From Persicitalea jodogahamensis (GTDB lineage: Bacteria; Bacteroidota; Bacteroidia; Cytophagales; Spirosomataceae), in the NCBI RefSeq assembly GCF_014651615.1, contig NZ_BMXF01000001.1, positions 713,632 through 777,631 on the forward strand: a DNA stretch of 64,000 nt, given 5' to 3'. Both the position numbers and the translations under genes were made by a program. Below are positions 37,572-46,802 of this stretch, one piece after another. A model generated the notes under the pieces. It did not search any database. It worked only from the letters and a program-made list of their open reading frames with translations, and was not told the origin of the DNA. Within the stretch, counting starts at the first letter, position 1, and each line of letters starts with the position of its first letter.

Positions 37572-39074
37572 CTACCGTCCGTAAAGCGCTTTCGCGGCTT
37601 CTTCGTACTTATCGCCTTTGCTCCATTGCGGAGCCTGTGACCGATCGGCGATGAGGCGTGCGGCGTAGGCATAAGCTTGGGAGAATTTGAGGAGATAGCT
37701 GAAATCGATCGTTTCGGGATTGTCCGATACCTGGTGGTAGTTCTTCATCAGCTCCGCATCAAACGTTCTGAATCCCGGCGTGATAGTGGGCGCAGGAATA
37801 CCCATTTTAGCAAAACTCACATTGTCGGAGCGGTCAAAAAGCCCTTGTTCCGGGGCAGGATCGGCAACCACATCCAGGCCGAATGCTTTGCTGGCCGTTT
37901 CGATCTCGGCCCGCGCTCCCGTGCGGTCCAGTCCAATGACTGCCAGGATACTGGTGTCATTGTAGCCCGCGCCATCGGTATTCAAGTTAAAAATGCATTT
38001 TTTTAGGGATAGGAGCGGGTGGCTGGCGTAGTACTTGCTACCCAGCAGGCCCACTTCTTCGCCCGTTAGGGCTACCAGCAGTACCGAGCGCTTCGGCGGG
38101 TGTTGAGCCAATGCCTGGGCGGCAGCCAGCAGCGATACCGTCCCGAAGGCGTTGTCGCGGGCGCCATTAAAAATGCTATCCTCCGGCGTGTAGGGCTGCC
38201 CACCTTGTTTGCCTACACCCACATGGTCATAATGCGCCGAGAGTAATACGTATTCGTCTTTCAATATGGCATCGGTGCCTTCAATGTATGAGACCACATT
38301 GTAGCCATTTACCGTCTGCACAGCGCGCCCGGTGGTTTGGAAGCGAACCTCATCGACGGCCCGAAGCATCTTCGTAAATTTCGCTTCCTGACCATTGACC
38401 CAGGCGTGGGGGAGGGTTGTGGGCGTACCACCGGGAGACAATGCCACGCGCTCGCCGCCGAAAAACTTAGTGACGAAATTCCAGGGAACCGGAGCTTTGA
38501 AAATCTCGATGACTGCCACCGCCCCTTTCTCCGCCGCAATTCTGCGTTTCTCATCCGATGCTGTGATAATCTCGAGGGGCGCAGTCGCTTCGGGCGAACC
38601 ACTTTGTAACAGCACGATTTTTCCCTTCACATCCAGCCCTTTGTAATCGTCCCACCCCTTGTCGGCATTTTCCAGCCCAAAGCCCGCGTACACCAGTGGG
38701 GCTTTAATATCGGAACTACCCCCCGACATCAGGATCCAATCCTGCCCGGAGCGTAAGATGTCCTTGCCGACGAACAAATCACCTTTTCCCAACGCGCCCA
38801 TCTTTTCGAGCGGGACAGTTTGCATGTACGAATGTAGCGATGGAGCATTGTCCAGCCCATAGCGCCGGAACTGTTCGGCAATGTAGCGGGCGGCTACGAG
38901 GTTGCCTGGCTCACCCGTACGCCGCCCCATCAATTCGTCGGAAGCCAGAAAGCGCATGTGAGCTTCCAGCTCGGCTTTTTGTAGTTTATATTCTGGTAGT
39001 CGATTACTCGTTTGGGCGAAGCCAGGGACAAGTGATAAACCAAAAAGTACGATAGCAACAAATATTCTTTTCAT
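37572..39074 (-). CDS. M28-family metallopeptidase with inserted PA domain
   Basis: This 500-residue exported peptidase (signal peptide to about residue 20, ending PGFAQ) has zinc-site motifs in order: SAHYDHVGV, NGARDNAFGTVS, TGEEVGLLGS, NTDGAGYN and KNYHQVSDNPET. Between the N-terminal portion and the catalytic core is a protease-associated (PA) segment, with IVLLQSGSPEA at its centre. M28 enzymes are aminopeptidases acting on extracytoplasmic peptides. It is the first gene of a probable pair with the GNAT gene. Confidence 0.9.
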   Translation of the reverse strand: MKRIFVAIVLFGLSLVPGFAQTSNRLPEYKLQKAELEAHMRFLASDELMGRRTGEPGNLVAARYIAEQFRRYGLDNAPSLHSYMQTVPLEKMGALGKGDLFVGKDILRSGQDWILMSGGSSDIKAPLVYAGFGLENADKGWDDYKGLDVKGKIVLLQSGSPEATAPLEIITASDEKRRIAAEKGAVAVIEIFKAPVPWNFVTKFFGGERVALSPGGTPTTLPHAWVNGQEAKFTKMLRAVDEVRFQTTGRAVQTVNGYNVVSYIEGTDAILKDEYVLLSAHYDHVGVGKQGGQPYTPEDSIFNGARDNAFGTVSLLAAAQALAQHPPKRSVLLVALTGEEVGLLGSKYYASHPLLSLKKCIFNLNTDGAGYNDTSILAVIGLDRTGARAEIETASKAFGLDVVADPAPEQGLFDRSDNVSFAKMGIPAPTITPGFRTFDAELMKNYHQVSDNPETIDFSYLLKFSQAYAYAARLIADRSQAPQWSKGDKYEEAAKALYGR

Positions 39075-39356
39075 GCAATATGCAGATTAAAGATTGGCAG
39101 GAATAGGTTTTTGGAAAAAAGCGGCTTCATGGAAACGCGGAAACTGCAAATTGTGCTTTTGCTCTGATACCTATCAAATAAGGATCGTGCAAAGTTAAGT
39201 ACAACTTTGCTGACACCTGACAATTTATGGACAGACGGGCTAATAGCGGCTTTCACCAAGTCCCCAAAAAGATTTTTTAACTTGCGCCCCTCAACCTTTT
39301 TTTCTGGTAACCTGCAAAGCCGGATATCTGGCCTGAATATGTCGGTTTGCTGTTAA

Positions 39357-41204
39357 ATGATGATAAGCCAGCCTTTTTACGTCGATCCCTATCTGCTCGA
39401 ATACTTCGGGCTTGTGTTATTGCTACTGGTTCTTTTTGGCGCATCGTTCGCCCATGATAAAGCCAGCTTTTTAACGAAGTCGCTGGGTCTGGGAGTGGTA
39501 GTTCTACCGATCCTCTACTTTTACGTCATCATTGACGCCCACCTTGTCAATATTCCATTCACCGACGATTTTGTATTGCTGGAAACGGTCCGTGATTTTC
39601 GCCAGGAACAGGACTTTGTGGCTGCTGTCAAAATCCTTTTTGCGCAGGTGAATCAGCACCGCTTTGCCTTTGAACGACTGGTGATGCTGGCGCTCGTGTT
39701 CATTACAGGGACAGTCAACATTAAGGTGTTGATTACGCTGGGCAACCTTTTTTTACTCGGAATTCTTTATCTGTTTGCATTGACATTTAGAGATGAACGT
39801 GTGGCATGGTACTACTTTCTACCCATACCTTTTGTCCTGTTTAACCTTACTTTTTATGAGAATGCCTTCTGGGGCATCGCTGCTATTCAAAATACCCCCC
39901 TGCTTTTTTTTGCTTTTCTTTCTGCTTACAGTCTGGGCCGGGCCAATCGGGCTGGCCTATGGGTAGGGGCCATTTCCGCCTTGATAGTCACCTTTGTAAG
40001 CGGCACAGGGATGCTGGCCTGGATTATAGGAGCTGTCATACTTGTTTTTCAGAAAAGATATCGTAGTCTTCTTTGGTGGAGTATGCTGGCAATCGGCTCC
40101 ATTGCATTTTATTTTCTATTCGACTACCAGTTCATTGCTTCGGCCAATGCACCCAAGCCCTGGGAGCATCCTATTTTTAACGGGTTACTGTTGCTGGGTT
40201 TCGTGGGTAATTCATTGTATCTCGACATCCCGCACCCAATGCAGCAGGATTTTTATCCCGATATGATGGCTAGTGTTTATCTCGGCATTTTCATTGGAGT
40301 GGTATTTCTGGGATGGCTGATTCGTTCACTTTTGAGCCAGAAACTAAAAGCGAGTTACTGGTTTGTGTTGGGAGCCTTTCTATTTGGATTGGGGACCGGG
40401 GCTATGTTCGTACTGAGTCGGCCCATGGGGCAGTTTTTTATGTATGGTGGAAGTATTTTTTCGCGCCGCTACATGATATTTGGAGCAGTACTACTGGCAG
40501 TGGCTTATGTGGCACTGGTAGTACTTACCAGAAGGCTGCGCTATATACAGCCCGTGGTACTGGTTTTGGGACTATTGGGTTTTGTGGCGCTCAACTTCCA
40601 GAGTTATTTTTCCTCTATCGTTCACCTTCGCCAGCAACACGATGAGTTACTGCTCGACGGATATTACTGGAAAAACTACACTACTTTTCTGACGGATGGC
40701 GATAACTTTGGCGATAAGCCATTCTGGAATCATCCCACCCGTATGAAGGAACTGGTCGGAGCCATAGAAACCAGTGGGTTGAGCAATCTGTATGCTTCCG
40801 ACAAACTACCTTCTCCCGCTCAACTACGTGCTCAAACCAAAGATAAATCAGCGTTGTACAAGGGTACCTTCGCAGCCAGGGCTGGCTATCGTATGGCTGA
40901 AAATAATTTTCCGGCAGAGTATATTGAATTTGAGTCGCAAAGCAAAGATACGGTCTATTCCGCCTGCTTCCTGCTGGTCTCAGACCGCCACATACTGCCA
41001 CTCCCGGCGATTCCTGCGCCCTATGCCTGGGAAGAGTTTCTAAAACACAAAACCTATTACAGCGCGAAAAATCAGTACGGCCTCTTCCGCGGTAAACTTC
41101 CTTCTGGAAAATTCCAGATATGGATCATGTCTCCCGAACCGGTCAGTGATAAACATTGGGATTTGCGCTATACAACGAAAATTGTCCGACTGGCTGAAAA
41201 ATAG
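39357..41204 (+). CDS. Multi-spanning membrane protein, possible GT-C-type glycosyltransferase
   Basis: The 615-residue protein has about ten hydrophobic helices in the first 410 residues and a soluble C-terminal part of about 190 residues. An acidic pair, PFTDDF at about 68-73, lies in the first outside loop, where GT-C enzymes keep their catalytic acid, and QHRFAFERL follows. GT-C enzymes move sugars from lipid-linked donors. I do not recognise the family by name. It stands alone, with about 280 nt upstream showing nothing further, and converges on the TonB-receptor operon. Confidence 0.6.
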   Translation: MMISQPFYVDPYLLEYFGLVLLLLVLFGASFAHDKASFLTKSLGLGVVVLPILYFYVIIDAHLVNIPFTDDFVLLETVRDFRQEQDFVAAVKILFAQVNQHRFAFERLVMLALVFITGTVNIKVLITLGNLFLLGILYLFALTFRDERVAWYYFLPIPFVLFNLTFYENAFWGIAAIQNTPLLFFAFLSAYSLGRANRAGLWVGAISALIVTFVSGTGMLAWIIGAVILVFQKRYRSLLWWSMLAIGSIAFYFLFDYQFIASANAPKPWEHPIFNGLLLLGFVGNSLYLDIPHPMQQDFYPDMMASVYLGIFIGVVFLGWLIRSLLSQKLKASYWFVLGAFLFGLGTGAMFVLSRPMGQFFMYGGSIFSRRYMIFGAVLLAVAYVALVVLTRRLRYIQPVVLVLGLLGFVALNFQSYFSSIVHLRQQHDELLLDGYYWKNYTTFLTDGDNFGDKPFWNHPTRMKELVGAIETSGLSNLYASDKLPSPAQLRAQTKDKSALYKGTFAARAGYRMAENNFPAEYIEFESQSKDTVYSACFLLVSDRHILPLPAIPAPYAWEEFLKHKTYYSAKNQYGLFRGKLPSGKFQIWIMSPEPVSDKHWDLRYTTKIVRLAEK

Positions 41205-41282
41205 AGAATGGAAGCAACTCAGGCATATCGAAACCACTTTTCTGTGGCCAGATTTTGCTGGTAGTTTTCAAACCAAAGTCCG

Positions 41283-41858
41283 CTACTTCACCATCAACAC
41301 AAAGTCCAAGTTCACATCGTCACTGCCGGGACCGGGTGTGCCATCCTTTTGGACTTTTCCACTGATGGGGGGTTGGTGGCGAAGTTGCACTTTGAGCTTT
41401 CCTGTTCCGGCGGTCCCGGTTAGCACCATGCCCGTTAGGCCAAGCGGGAGATTGCTTGCATCCGTGTCGCCATAGGTGTATTTAAATAGAGATGCTGGGC
41501 TCGCTGTAAAAACAACCAGGTGTTCGTCCGACTTTTCCTTCACTTCCTGGGTTATATCGACGGCAGGATTCTTGCTTTCGTCGAGCAGGGTTATTTTCAG
41601 AGTATAATTCGTATTCGCCTGCAAAGAAACGGTATCGAACTTCGTCGGTGCATTGCCTCCGTCGCCGTCCACATCGCGGTACGTGAATGTCTGTACCGTC
41701 GGGAATCCTGTGTTTTCTGGTGTAAAATTCAACTGAACAGTCGTAATCAGCTCGTTCTCATCGTCCGGCGTCACGTCCGATGCTGATTTGCACTGCATGA
41801 ACAGAAAAGCCACGCCTATAATCAGGCCGTAATTCCAATTCTGGTTGGTTCTCTTCAT
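41283..41858 (-). CDS. Small lipoprotein paired with a TonB receptor
   Basis: This 191-residue protein has a lipoprotein signal (LFMQC, Cys23), then a beta-rich body with Asp/Gly stretches such as YRDVDGDGGNAPT that could bind calcium. I do not recognise a named function. It is 65 nt downstream of a TonB-dependent receptor gene, so it is probably its surface or periplasmic partner, perhaps for a metal. It converges on the membrane-protein gene at 39357-41204. Confidence 0.65.
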   Translation of the reverse strand: MKRTNQNWNYGLIIGVAFLFMQCKSASDVTPDDENELITTVQLNFTPENTGFPTVQTFTYRDVDGDGGNAPTKFDTVSLQANTNYTLKITLLDESKNPAVDITQEVKEKSDEHLVVFTASPASLFKYTYGDTDASNLPLGLTGMVLTGTAGTGKLKVQLRHQPPISGKVQKDGTPGPGSDDVNLDFVLMVK

Positions 41859-41923
41859 TATTCTAAAAAAATAGTTGTGGTTGATTTGAAATTATTGTCA
41901 GTATATCCTGATTCACTCTTAAT

Positions 41924-44254
41924 CTAAAAAACGTATCGCATGCGCAAAGAAACGTTTCGCCCCATATCGTCGGCGTAGTAGCGGAAACGATTCAGGTAAT
42001 CACGGTAGACGGTATCCAGCAAGTTATCCACGGTGAGAGTCACCTCCACGCGCTTCTTTTCCGAAAAGACCAGATTGCCGCTCAACTGCGCATTCCACAG
42101 GGCATAGCCCGACGGTGGTGGAGCGAAATCGCTGCCGGGCGGAATGCGCCGCTGTTCACCCACCCATCGGTTGCCTAATGCGAAAAACATTTTTTCCCAT
42201 CTACCCTTACTATCCCAGGCATACTTTAACTGATTTTCCCAGCGGTTGGCCGGAATCATCACCAAGTAGGCATCATTGCGCACGTCGTTCACCCGCAGGT
42301 AGGTGAGTTTGCTAATCCACGACAAATGACCGCTAAGTTTCCAATCCGCCGAAAGGTCTACCCCTTTGAATGTTGCATCGGTCTGGTTGTACTTAAAGTA
42401 GGGAAATGCTCCGCGTACCGTCAGGATGGGTTCAGGTTGGGGTTTGAGATATATGTAATCCCGAATGTAGTTGTAGTATCCGCCCACTTCCAGAGTCAGG
42501 TTATCAGTAGCATAGCGAATGCTGGCAATGGTATTGAGGGCTTTTTCGGGTGCGAGATTGGCGTCGCCCTGCTCGTAAGCTGCTGCACCGTGATGGACAC
42601 CATCGCTGAAGAGCTCACTCACGTTCGGTGCGCGCCAGGCTGTACCAAGGTTGACCCGCACCGACCAGCGATCATTCAGGTTTCGCCCGGCTCCGAGGGT
42701 ACCCGAGGCATTATGAAATACGAAGTGATCGGTTGTTTTGAGCCGATTTACGAAGCGGTAGGTAGTCAGATCGCGATAATCGTAGCGCAAGCCCGCCTCT
42801 AGTTCCCAGCCATTATGCACCAGCCGCTCAATGCCGAAGATTCCGATATTCCACTGGTCAAAGTTGGGGATCAGGGGGCGGCCATCCATAAGATTGTATT
42901 GGTACAGGGTACTTACGCCAATTTGCCCTGACAACTTACCTGCTAGTGGCTTATGGTCCCAAATAATGTCGTTGGTAAGCGTCGTGAGTCGAAACGAAAG
43001 TTCAGCGCGATTCAAAGTTGCCAGCGAATCATTGCGCGGTGCGTGAAGGTCGTATTCCAGACGATTATCATATTGATAGGCCGAAACCCATTTGAGGCGG
43101 TTGCCGTCGGAAAAATGGTAGTGCATTTCGCCTTTGAGCAGATTATGAGCAACGTCCTGGTAAGGACGATTGATCGTATAGCTGAAATCGGCCTTAATCA
43201 GTGGTTCGCCGCTTTGAATGACATTAAGCAGATCTGTAACACTACCTATGTGTGAACCCGAAAAGATGCCAATTTTAGTTTTGAAATGACTGTAGTAAAT
43301 TTCTGCTCCGAAACCTTTTTTTCGATACCCTGCTGCCAGCGAAAAATTTCGCTCGGCGCTGCCTGTATTATCCAGGAAATAAGTAGGGGTTCGAATGTTA
43401 CCGCCGCGTTTCAGTGTTCCCTGAGCCCGCCAGCCGAAGCCATTGAGGCCTTTCACTCCTCCTTGTAAGGTAGCTGAAGTTGCGCCCTGACGCCCATTGG
43501 AAAAGGCGGCGGCGTTCAATTCGCCACTAATGGGTTTGTCGATGGGTAGTTCCTCCGGCTCCACCAGCACCACGCCGCCGATCGCGTCGGAGCCATAGCG
43601 CACACCTGCGGCACCCTTAACCACCGAAAGCCGCGTAGCTACGAACGGATCGATTTCGGGAGCGTGTTCCGAACCCCACTGCTGACCTTCCTGCCGCACA
43701 CCGTTGTTCATAATCAATACGCGGTTGCTGTGCATCCCGTGAATAACGGGCTTGGCGATGGACGAACCTGTCTGAAGCATGGTGACTCCCGTGATACCTT
43801 GCAAACTCTCTCCCAAAGATTGCCCGCGTGTTCGGGCAAGGTCACTGCCGGAGAGCGTAGTAAGCGGCTGCGAAATGGGGGCGTCGGTCCGGTGCGCGGT
43901 GATTTCTACATCTTTGAGGTGAATCTCTTCTTCATCCAGGGAGAAGTTTTCTTCGTGCCCCTCAGTCAGGTTGACGGTGTCGCGCCGTGACTGATACCCA
44001 ATGATACGACATTCGATCTCGTATTTCCCCGGACAGAGCCCCGTGAACTCATACCGTCCGGCTGCATCGGTAAACACTCCCTGATTGGATTTCACCAGGA
44101 GCAATGTCGCGCCTACTACGGGTAGACCGCTGTGGGCATCACGCACAGTTCCTTTTATAAAACAGTGGCAATCTTGGTTTTGAGAAAAGGAAGCGGTAGT
44201 AAGCAGAAGGCATATTAAGCTTGTGAAAAAGCCCGTCGCTTGCATTTTACCCAT
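41924..44254 (-). CDS. TonB-dependent receptor, putative metal uptake
   Basis: A signal peptide (MQATGFFTSLICLLLTTASF) precedes a carboxypeptidase-regulatory-like domain (IKGTVRDAHSGLPVVGATL), a plug (QSLGESLQGITGVTMLQTG, SIAKPVIHGMHSNRVLIMNNG) and a barrel ending in MRYVF. The start is probably ATG 44254 or 44245. The longer frame to 44341 would run into the promoter. The plug sequence and HCHC-like DCHCF in the mature N-terminus fit a metal receptor, but this is inference. It is likely co-transcribed with the lipoprotein downstream. Confidence 0.88.
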   Translation of the reverse strand: MGKMQATGFFTSLICLLLTTASFSQNQDCHCFIKGTVRDAHSGLPVVGATLLLVKSNQGVFTDAAGRYEFTGLCPGKYEIECRIIGYQSRRDTVNLTEGHEENFSLDEEEIHLKDVEITAHRTDAPISQPLTTLSGSDLARTRGQSLGESLQGITGVTMLQTGSSIAKPVIHGMHSNRVLIMNNGVRQEGQQWGSEHAPEIDPFVATRLSVVKGAAGVRYGSDAIGGVVLVEPEELPIDKPISGELNAAAFSNGRQGATSATLQGGVKGLNGFGWRAQGTLKRGGNIRTPTYFLDNTGSAERNFSLAAGYRKKGFGAEIYYSHFKTKIGIFSGSHIGSVTDLLNVIQSGEPLIKADFSYTINRPYQDVAHNLLKGEMHYHFSDGNRLKWVSAYQYDNRLEYDLHAPRNDSLATLNRAELSFRLTTLTNDIIWDHKPLAGKLSGQIGVSTLYQYNLMDGRPLIPNFDQWNIGIFGIERLVHNGWELEAGLRYDYRDLTTYRFVNRLKTTDHFVFHNASGTLGAGRNLNDRWSVRVNLGTAWRAPNVSELFSDGVHHGAAAYEQGDANLAPEKALNTIASIRYATDNLTLEVGGYYNYIRDYIYLKPQPEPILTVRGAFPYFKYNQTDATFKGVDLSADWKLSGHLSWISKLTYLRVNDVRNDAYLVMIPANRWENQLKYAWDSKGRWEKMFFALGNRWVGEQRRIPPGSDFAPPPSGYALWNAQLSGNLVFSEKKRVEVTLTVDNLLDTVYRDYLNRFRYYADDMGRNVSLRMRYVF

Positions 44255-44320
44255 GTACTTTTCCCTGATTGACACGATTCGTCGGTATGGATTAAGGTTT
44301 CTATTCCAGCCAATAACGGA

Positions 44321-44352
44321 CAAATGTAAAGCTTTATGCAACGTTGTTGCAA
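44321..44352 (-). promoter_or_regulatory. Promoter with an embedded inverted-repeat operator for the TonB receptor operon
   Basis: On the minus strand a -33 TTG (44350-44352) and a -7 TACATTTG (44321-44328) are 21 nt apart, fitting the Bacteroidetes promoter. Between and overlapping them is a perfect 6-nt inverted repeat with 3-nt spacer, TGCAAC-GTT-GTTGCA (44337-44351). A dimeric repressor there would block RNA polymerase. Which regulator binds is unknown. Confidence 0.65.
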
Positions 44353-44399
44353 CTATTTGACAAAAGTTCTTTTCATGATGCTACCCTTTCCCGGTTTCT

Positions 44400-44407
44400 T
44401 ACCTTTG
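44400..44407 (+). promoter_or_regulatory. Candidate -7 element for the 44437 gene
   Basis: TACCTTTG fits TAnnTTTG and lies 30 nt before the start codon. No good -33 partner is visible, so this is only a candidate. Confidence 0.35.
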
Positions 44408-44436
44408 CAGGCCACGACTGACATAAATTTCACCAA

Positions 44437-45195
44437 ATGGACTATATTTTTCTCATCAAATTGACTTTGATGCCGCTGCTTATTGCAGGTGTGACGCTAT
44501 GCGTTAGACGCTGGGGGGCAGGACTTGGCGGCTGGATCGGCGGTTTTCCGTGGGTGGCGGGGCCAATTTCTTTTTTCATGGCTTGGGAACAGAGTCCCAC
44601 TTTTGCCGCCAATACCATTCCCAGTGCTTTGATGGGGGCTATCGGGACGTTCTTTTTTGCCTATTCTTACGCAGCGCTCTCTCGCCGTTGGTCATGGCTA
44701 CCAACCTTAGTGACAAGCTATGGAGCTTTTTTCGTAGTGGCAATAGCTTCGTCTTACTACACACCACCCCTACTTTGGGGCATTGCAATCTCCCTCATTG
44801 CCCTGACGGGCGTGCTGTATTTTTTTCCAAAGCCCAGTCAGGCTGATGCAGCACCACGCCAGCCACGTTTTGATATTCCATTACGGATGTTGGTTGCCAC
44901 ACTCTTTGTTCTTGTTTTGACTCAGGCCGCTGCACAGTTGGGGCCCGAATGGAGCGGTATTCTCACACCTTTTCCAATCATGACCTCCACGTTAGCCGTT
45001 TTTACACATGCGCAACAGGGGCCCGCGGCGACGATCCGCATCATGTACGGGCTTCTTTTAACGGGTTACGGTTTTCTCACCTTTCTTGTTGGAGTGCAGT
45101 GGCTTGTCCCTTTGTTGCCCATCGGCTGGGCCTACCTGATTCTTCTGATCGGAACATTGGCGTTGAACGGTGCAACTGTCCGGCTTATCCGATAG
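44437..45195 (+). CDS. Multi-spanning membrane protein of unknown function
   Basis: The 252-residue protein is almost entirely hydrophobic, with about seven helices, and has a Gly-rich GWIGGFPWVAGPISFF turn near residues 30-45. The length and paired motifs faintly recall GlpM-like proteins, but I am not sure. It is divergent from the TonB receptor gene across its regulated promoter, so it may belong to the same response. A terminator follows. Confidence 0.6.
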   Translation: MDYIFLIKLTLMPLLIAGVTLCVRRWGAGLGGWIGGFPWVAGPISFFMAWEQSPTFAANTIPSALMGAIGTFFFAYSYAALSRRWSWLPTLVTSYGAFFVVAIASSYYTPPLLWGIAISLIALTGVLYFFPKPSQADAAPRQPRFDIPLRMLVATLFVLVLTQAAAQLGPEWSGILTPFPIMTSTLAVFTHAQQGPAATIRIMYGLLLTGYGFLTFLVGVQWLVPLLPIGWAYLILLIGTLALNGATVRLIR

Positions 45196-45242
45196 CTTTG
45201 GCAGTCAAAAGGCATACCTGAAACCTGCCGTCCAAATACAAG

Positions 45243-45272
45243 AAAGCCCCCGCCCAAAGGGCGGAGGCTTTT
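45243..45272. terminator. Bidirectional rho-independent terminator
   Basis: A GC-rich hairpin, arm CCCGCCC with loop AAA and GGGCGGAGGC on the other side, is flanked by A and T runs. It separates the convergent 44437 and 45323 genes. Confidence 0.85.
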
Positions 45273-45322
45273 CCATACTATACACACACTAAAACTTCTT
45301 GAATCTCTTCAAGGTCTTGAAT

Positions 45323-46432
45323 TCAGACGAGGATGCTACGGGTGAGCAATTCGCCGAAAATATTGGCTCCCAGAGTTTTAATTGGATTCTTCACCACTGG
45401 GGCCGAGAGGTACTGCTTCATGTCGGCAGTAATCTCGAATGTCTCGTAAGCTGATCGGTCAAAGAGCAGGTAGTTGCTTTCCAACTCGAAGATGCGGTAG
45501 CGACTTTGGTTAAAACGATAAGTCGCTTTCTTATTAAGGTTATAGGTCGTAGTCGTCGAAGTGCTCTCGGGCTTGATGATCATGGCATTATGGATGTATG
45601 TCCAGCCTTCCCATTGATCGGGATATTTCTTGATATACCCGCCGAAGTACTTGTAGATGGCTTTCAGCGAACGTTGACTAAACTCTTCGCGGCCTTCATT
45701 TTTTTTCATTGCGATCGGTTTTCCGATTCGCAGTACGTTTTGTAGGTTTTCCTTCCGATACTGCACGATGGGCAGGATAGGTACTCCTGACAAATAGCTG
45801 GCATAGGGGATGCCCTTTCGAACCCTGAGCTGCTGATTCAGAAAATCGACCGTAGTCTTATGATCTTCGCCTGATCCGGTGTCACCGTCTATATAAACGA
45901 GCAGCGATCGTCCGGCTTTCAGTTCCCGCGTCATTTGCAATAGGACGCGGGGGTCTTCAGCATTCAGGATATTTACCTTGCTGGGCGTTTGAAAGGTATC
46001 GTACATGTTGTCACAATACTCTTTGAATTCCGCCCGTTGCGTTTCATATACCTCCTTGCGAACCAGAGTCGAGAACTGATAACCCTTGCGAAGAAGTGCG
46101 TTAGCGATTAGCCTGTACGAACCAATGTGGAATGTACAAAAGATGAATGGCTTGTTCGTGTTGTTGATCAGCGATAAATCGCCCTCCAAAGCCGAGACAT
46201 CGCTCAGGTGCATTAGTCGCCGATCAAAATTCTCGAGCGACAGGTTACGAAGGAGATTCGTATATAATTTTTCGTGTTCTTTTTCCGCCACCTGGGGCAG
46301 GAAGTTGGTAAGATTTGCTGAGAATAATCCCGATCGTACGCAGTACCCTTCCTCGCGCCGCATATCAACCCGGTCGAATGCCTCGATGCACTCCTGCGCT
46401 ACCTTCTGGTAGGATGTCAGTGATTTTGCCAT
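45323..46432 (-). CDS. LPLAT/LpxL-like acyltransferase homologue, peptide-gene partner
   Basis: The 369-residue protein resembles LpxL/HtrB-type lysophospholipid acyltransferases in the segment FIFCTFHIGSYRLIANALL (95-113), in the substrate loop SLLVYIDGDTG, and in the following FLNQQLRVRKGIPYASY. In active LpxL-type enzymes the His is followed five positions later by Asp or Glu. Here His102 is followed at +5 by Arg107, so the HX4D/E motif is not complete. It lacks an obvious signal or membrane helix. It lies 38 nt after a 56-codon gene and before a terminator, so the two form an operon. Whether it acylates the peptide or something else is unknown. Confidence 0.65.
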   Translation of the reverse strand: MAKSLTSYQKVAQECIEAFDRVDMRREEGYCVRSGLFSANLTNFLPQVAEKEHEKLYTNLLRNLSLENFDRRLMHLSDVSALEGDLSLINNTNKPFIFCTFHIGSYRLIANALLRKGYQFSTLVRKEVYETQRAEFKEYCDNMYDTFQTPSKVNILNAEDPRVLLQMTRELKAGRSLLVYIDGDTGSGEDHKTTVDFLNQQLRVRKGIPYASYLSGVPILPIVQYRKENLQNVLRIGKPIAMKKNEGREEFSQRSLKAIYKYFGGYIKKYPDQWEGWTYIHNAMIIKPESTSTTTTYNLNKKATYRFNQSRYRIFELESNYLLFDRSAYETFEITADMKQYLSAPVVKNPIKTLGANIFGELLTRSILV

Positions 46433-46470
46433 GACTGGTTAGATAATAGTTGTGGTGAAAATTACTTTAC

Positions 46471-46641
46471 TTACAAGGATACGATCAGACCTTTGGACAT
46501 TCCGGGGGCTTCGATACGGTAGCAAGAAGCGTTGTCATAATCAAAGTTCAGCGTGTTAGCAATTTCGCCTTTTGCTTTGATTGCATTGTCTTTGATGTAC
46601 TGGGTAAGAGAACCTTTGGACTTGATTTCGAACTTTTTCAT
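46471..46641 (-). CDS. 56-residue peptide, possible precursor or signal
   Basis: Reading leftward from ATG 46641 gives 56 codons ending in TAA at 46471. The peptide begins MKKFEIKSKGSLTQYIKDN and ends EAPGMSKGLIVSL; it has one Cys (Cys40) in DNASCYRI. The first 30 residues are Lys-rich and helical in look, like a leader; there is no signal peptide. Codon choice is smooth, as in well-expressed genes. It is directly followed by the acyltransferase homologue. I recognise no family. It could be a ribosomally made peptide precursor, a signal or a structural small protein. Confidence 0.7.
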   Translation of the reverse strand: MKKFEIKSKGSLTQYIKDNAIKAKGEIANTLNFDYDNASCYRIEAPGMSKGLIVSL

Positions 46642-46743
46642 GGGTAGTATATTTGACGGTTAATAAATGACCAATTACCTTTGTGCGTTTCCGCGAAACT
46701 TTTTTCAATGTCAGTAGGTATTCCTTTCTGATTCTTGATGTTA

Positions 46744-46751
46744 CAAAGGTA
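46744..46751 (-). promoter_or_regulatory. -7 element for the peptide/acyltransferase operon
   Basis: The minus strand reads TACCTTTG, matching TAnnTTTG. Transcription would begin near 46737, leaving a leader of about 95 nt before the peptide ATG. The -33 region is weak, which fits a promoter that needs an activator. Confidence 0.5.
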
Positions 46752-46802
46752 AGGCACCGAACTACCCGGAATAATCCGCGTTTTTTACTGTTTTTTCTTT
46801 CC

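Noticed and set aside
41205..41282. Terminator between the convergent 39357 and 41283 genes
   Set aside because: Only weak four-base arms are visible and there is no T-run.
44255..44341. N-terminal extension of the TonB receptor to 44341
   Set aside because: It would place the start inside the promoter and operator; the signal peptide begins at 44245-44254.
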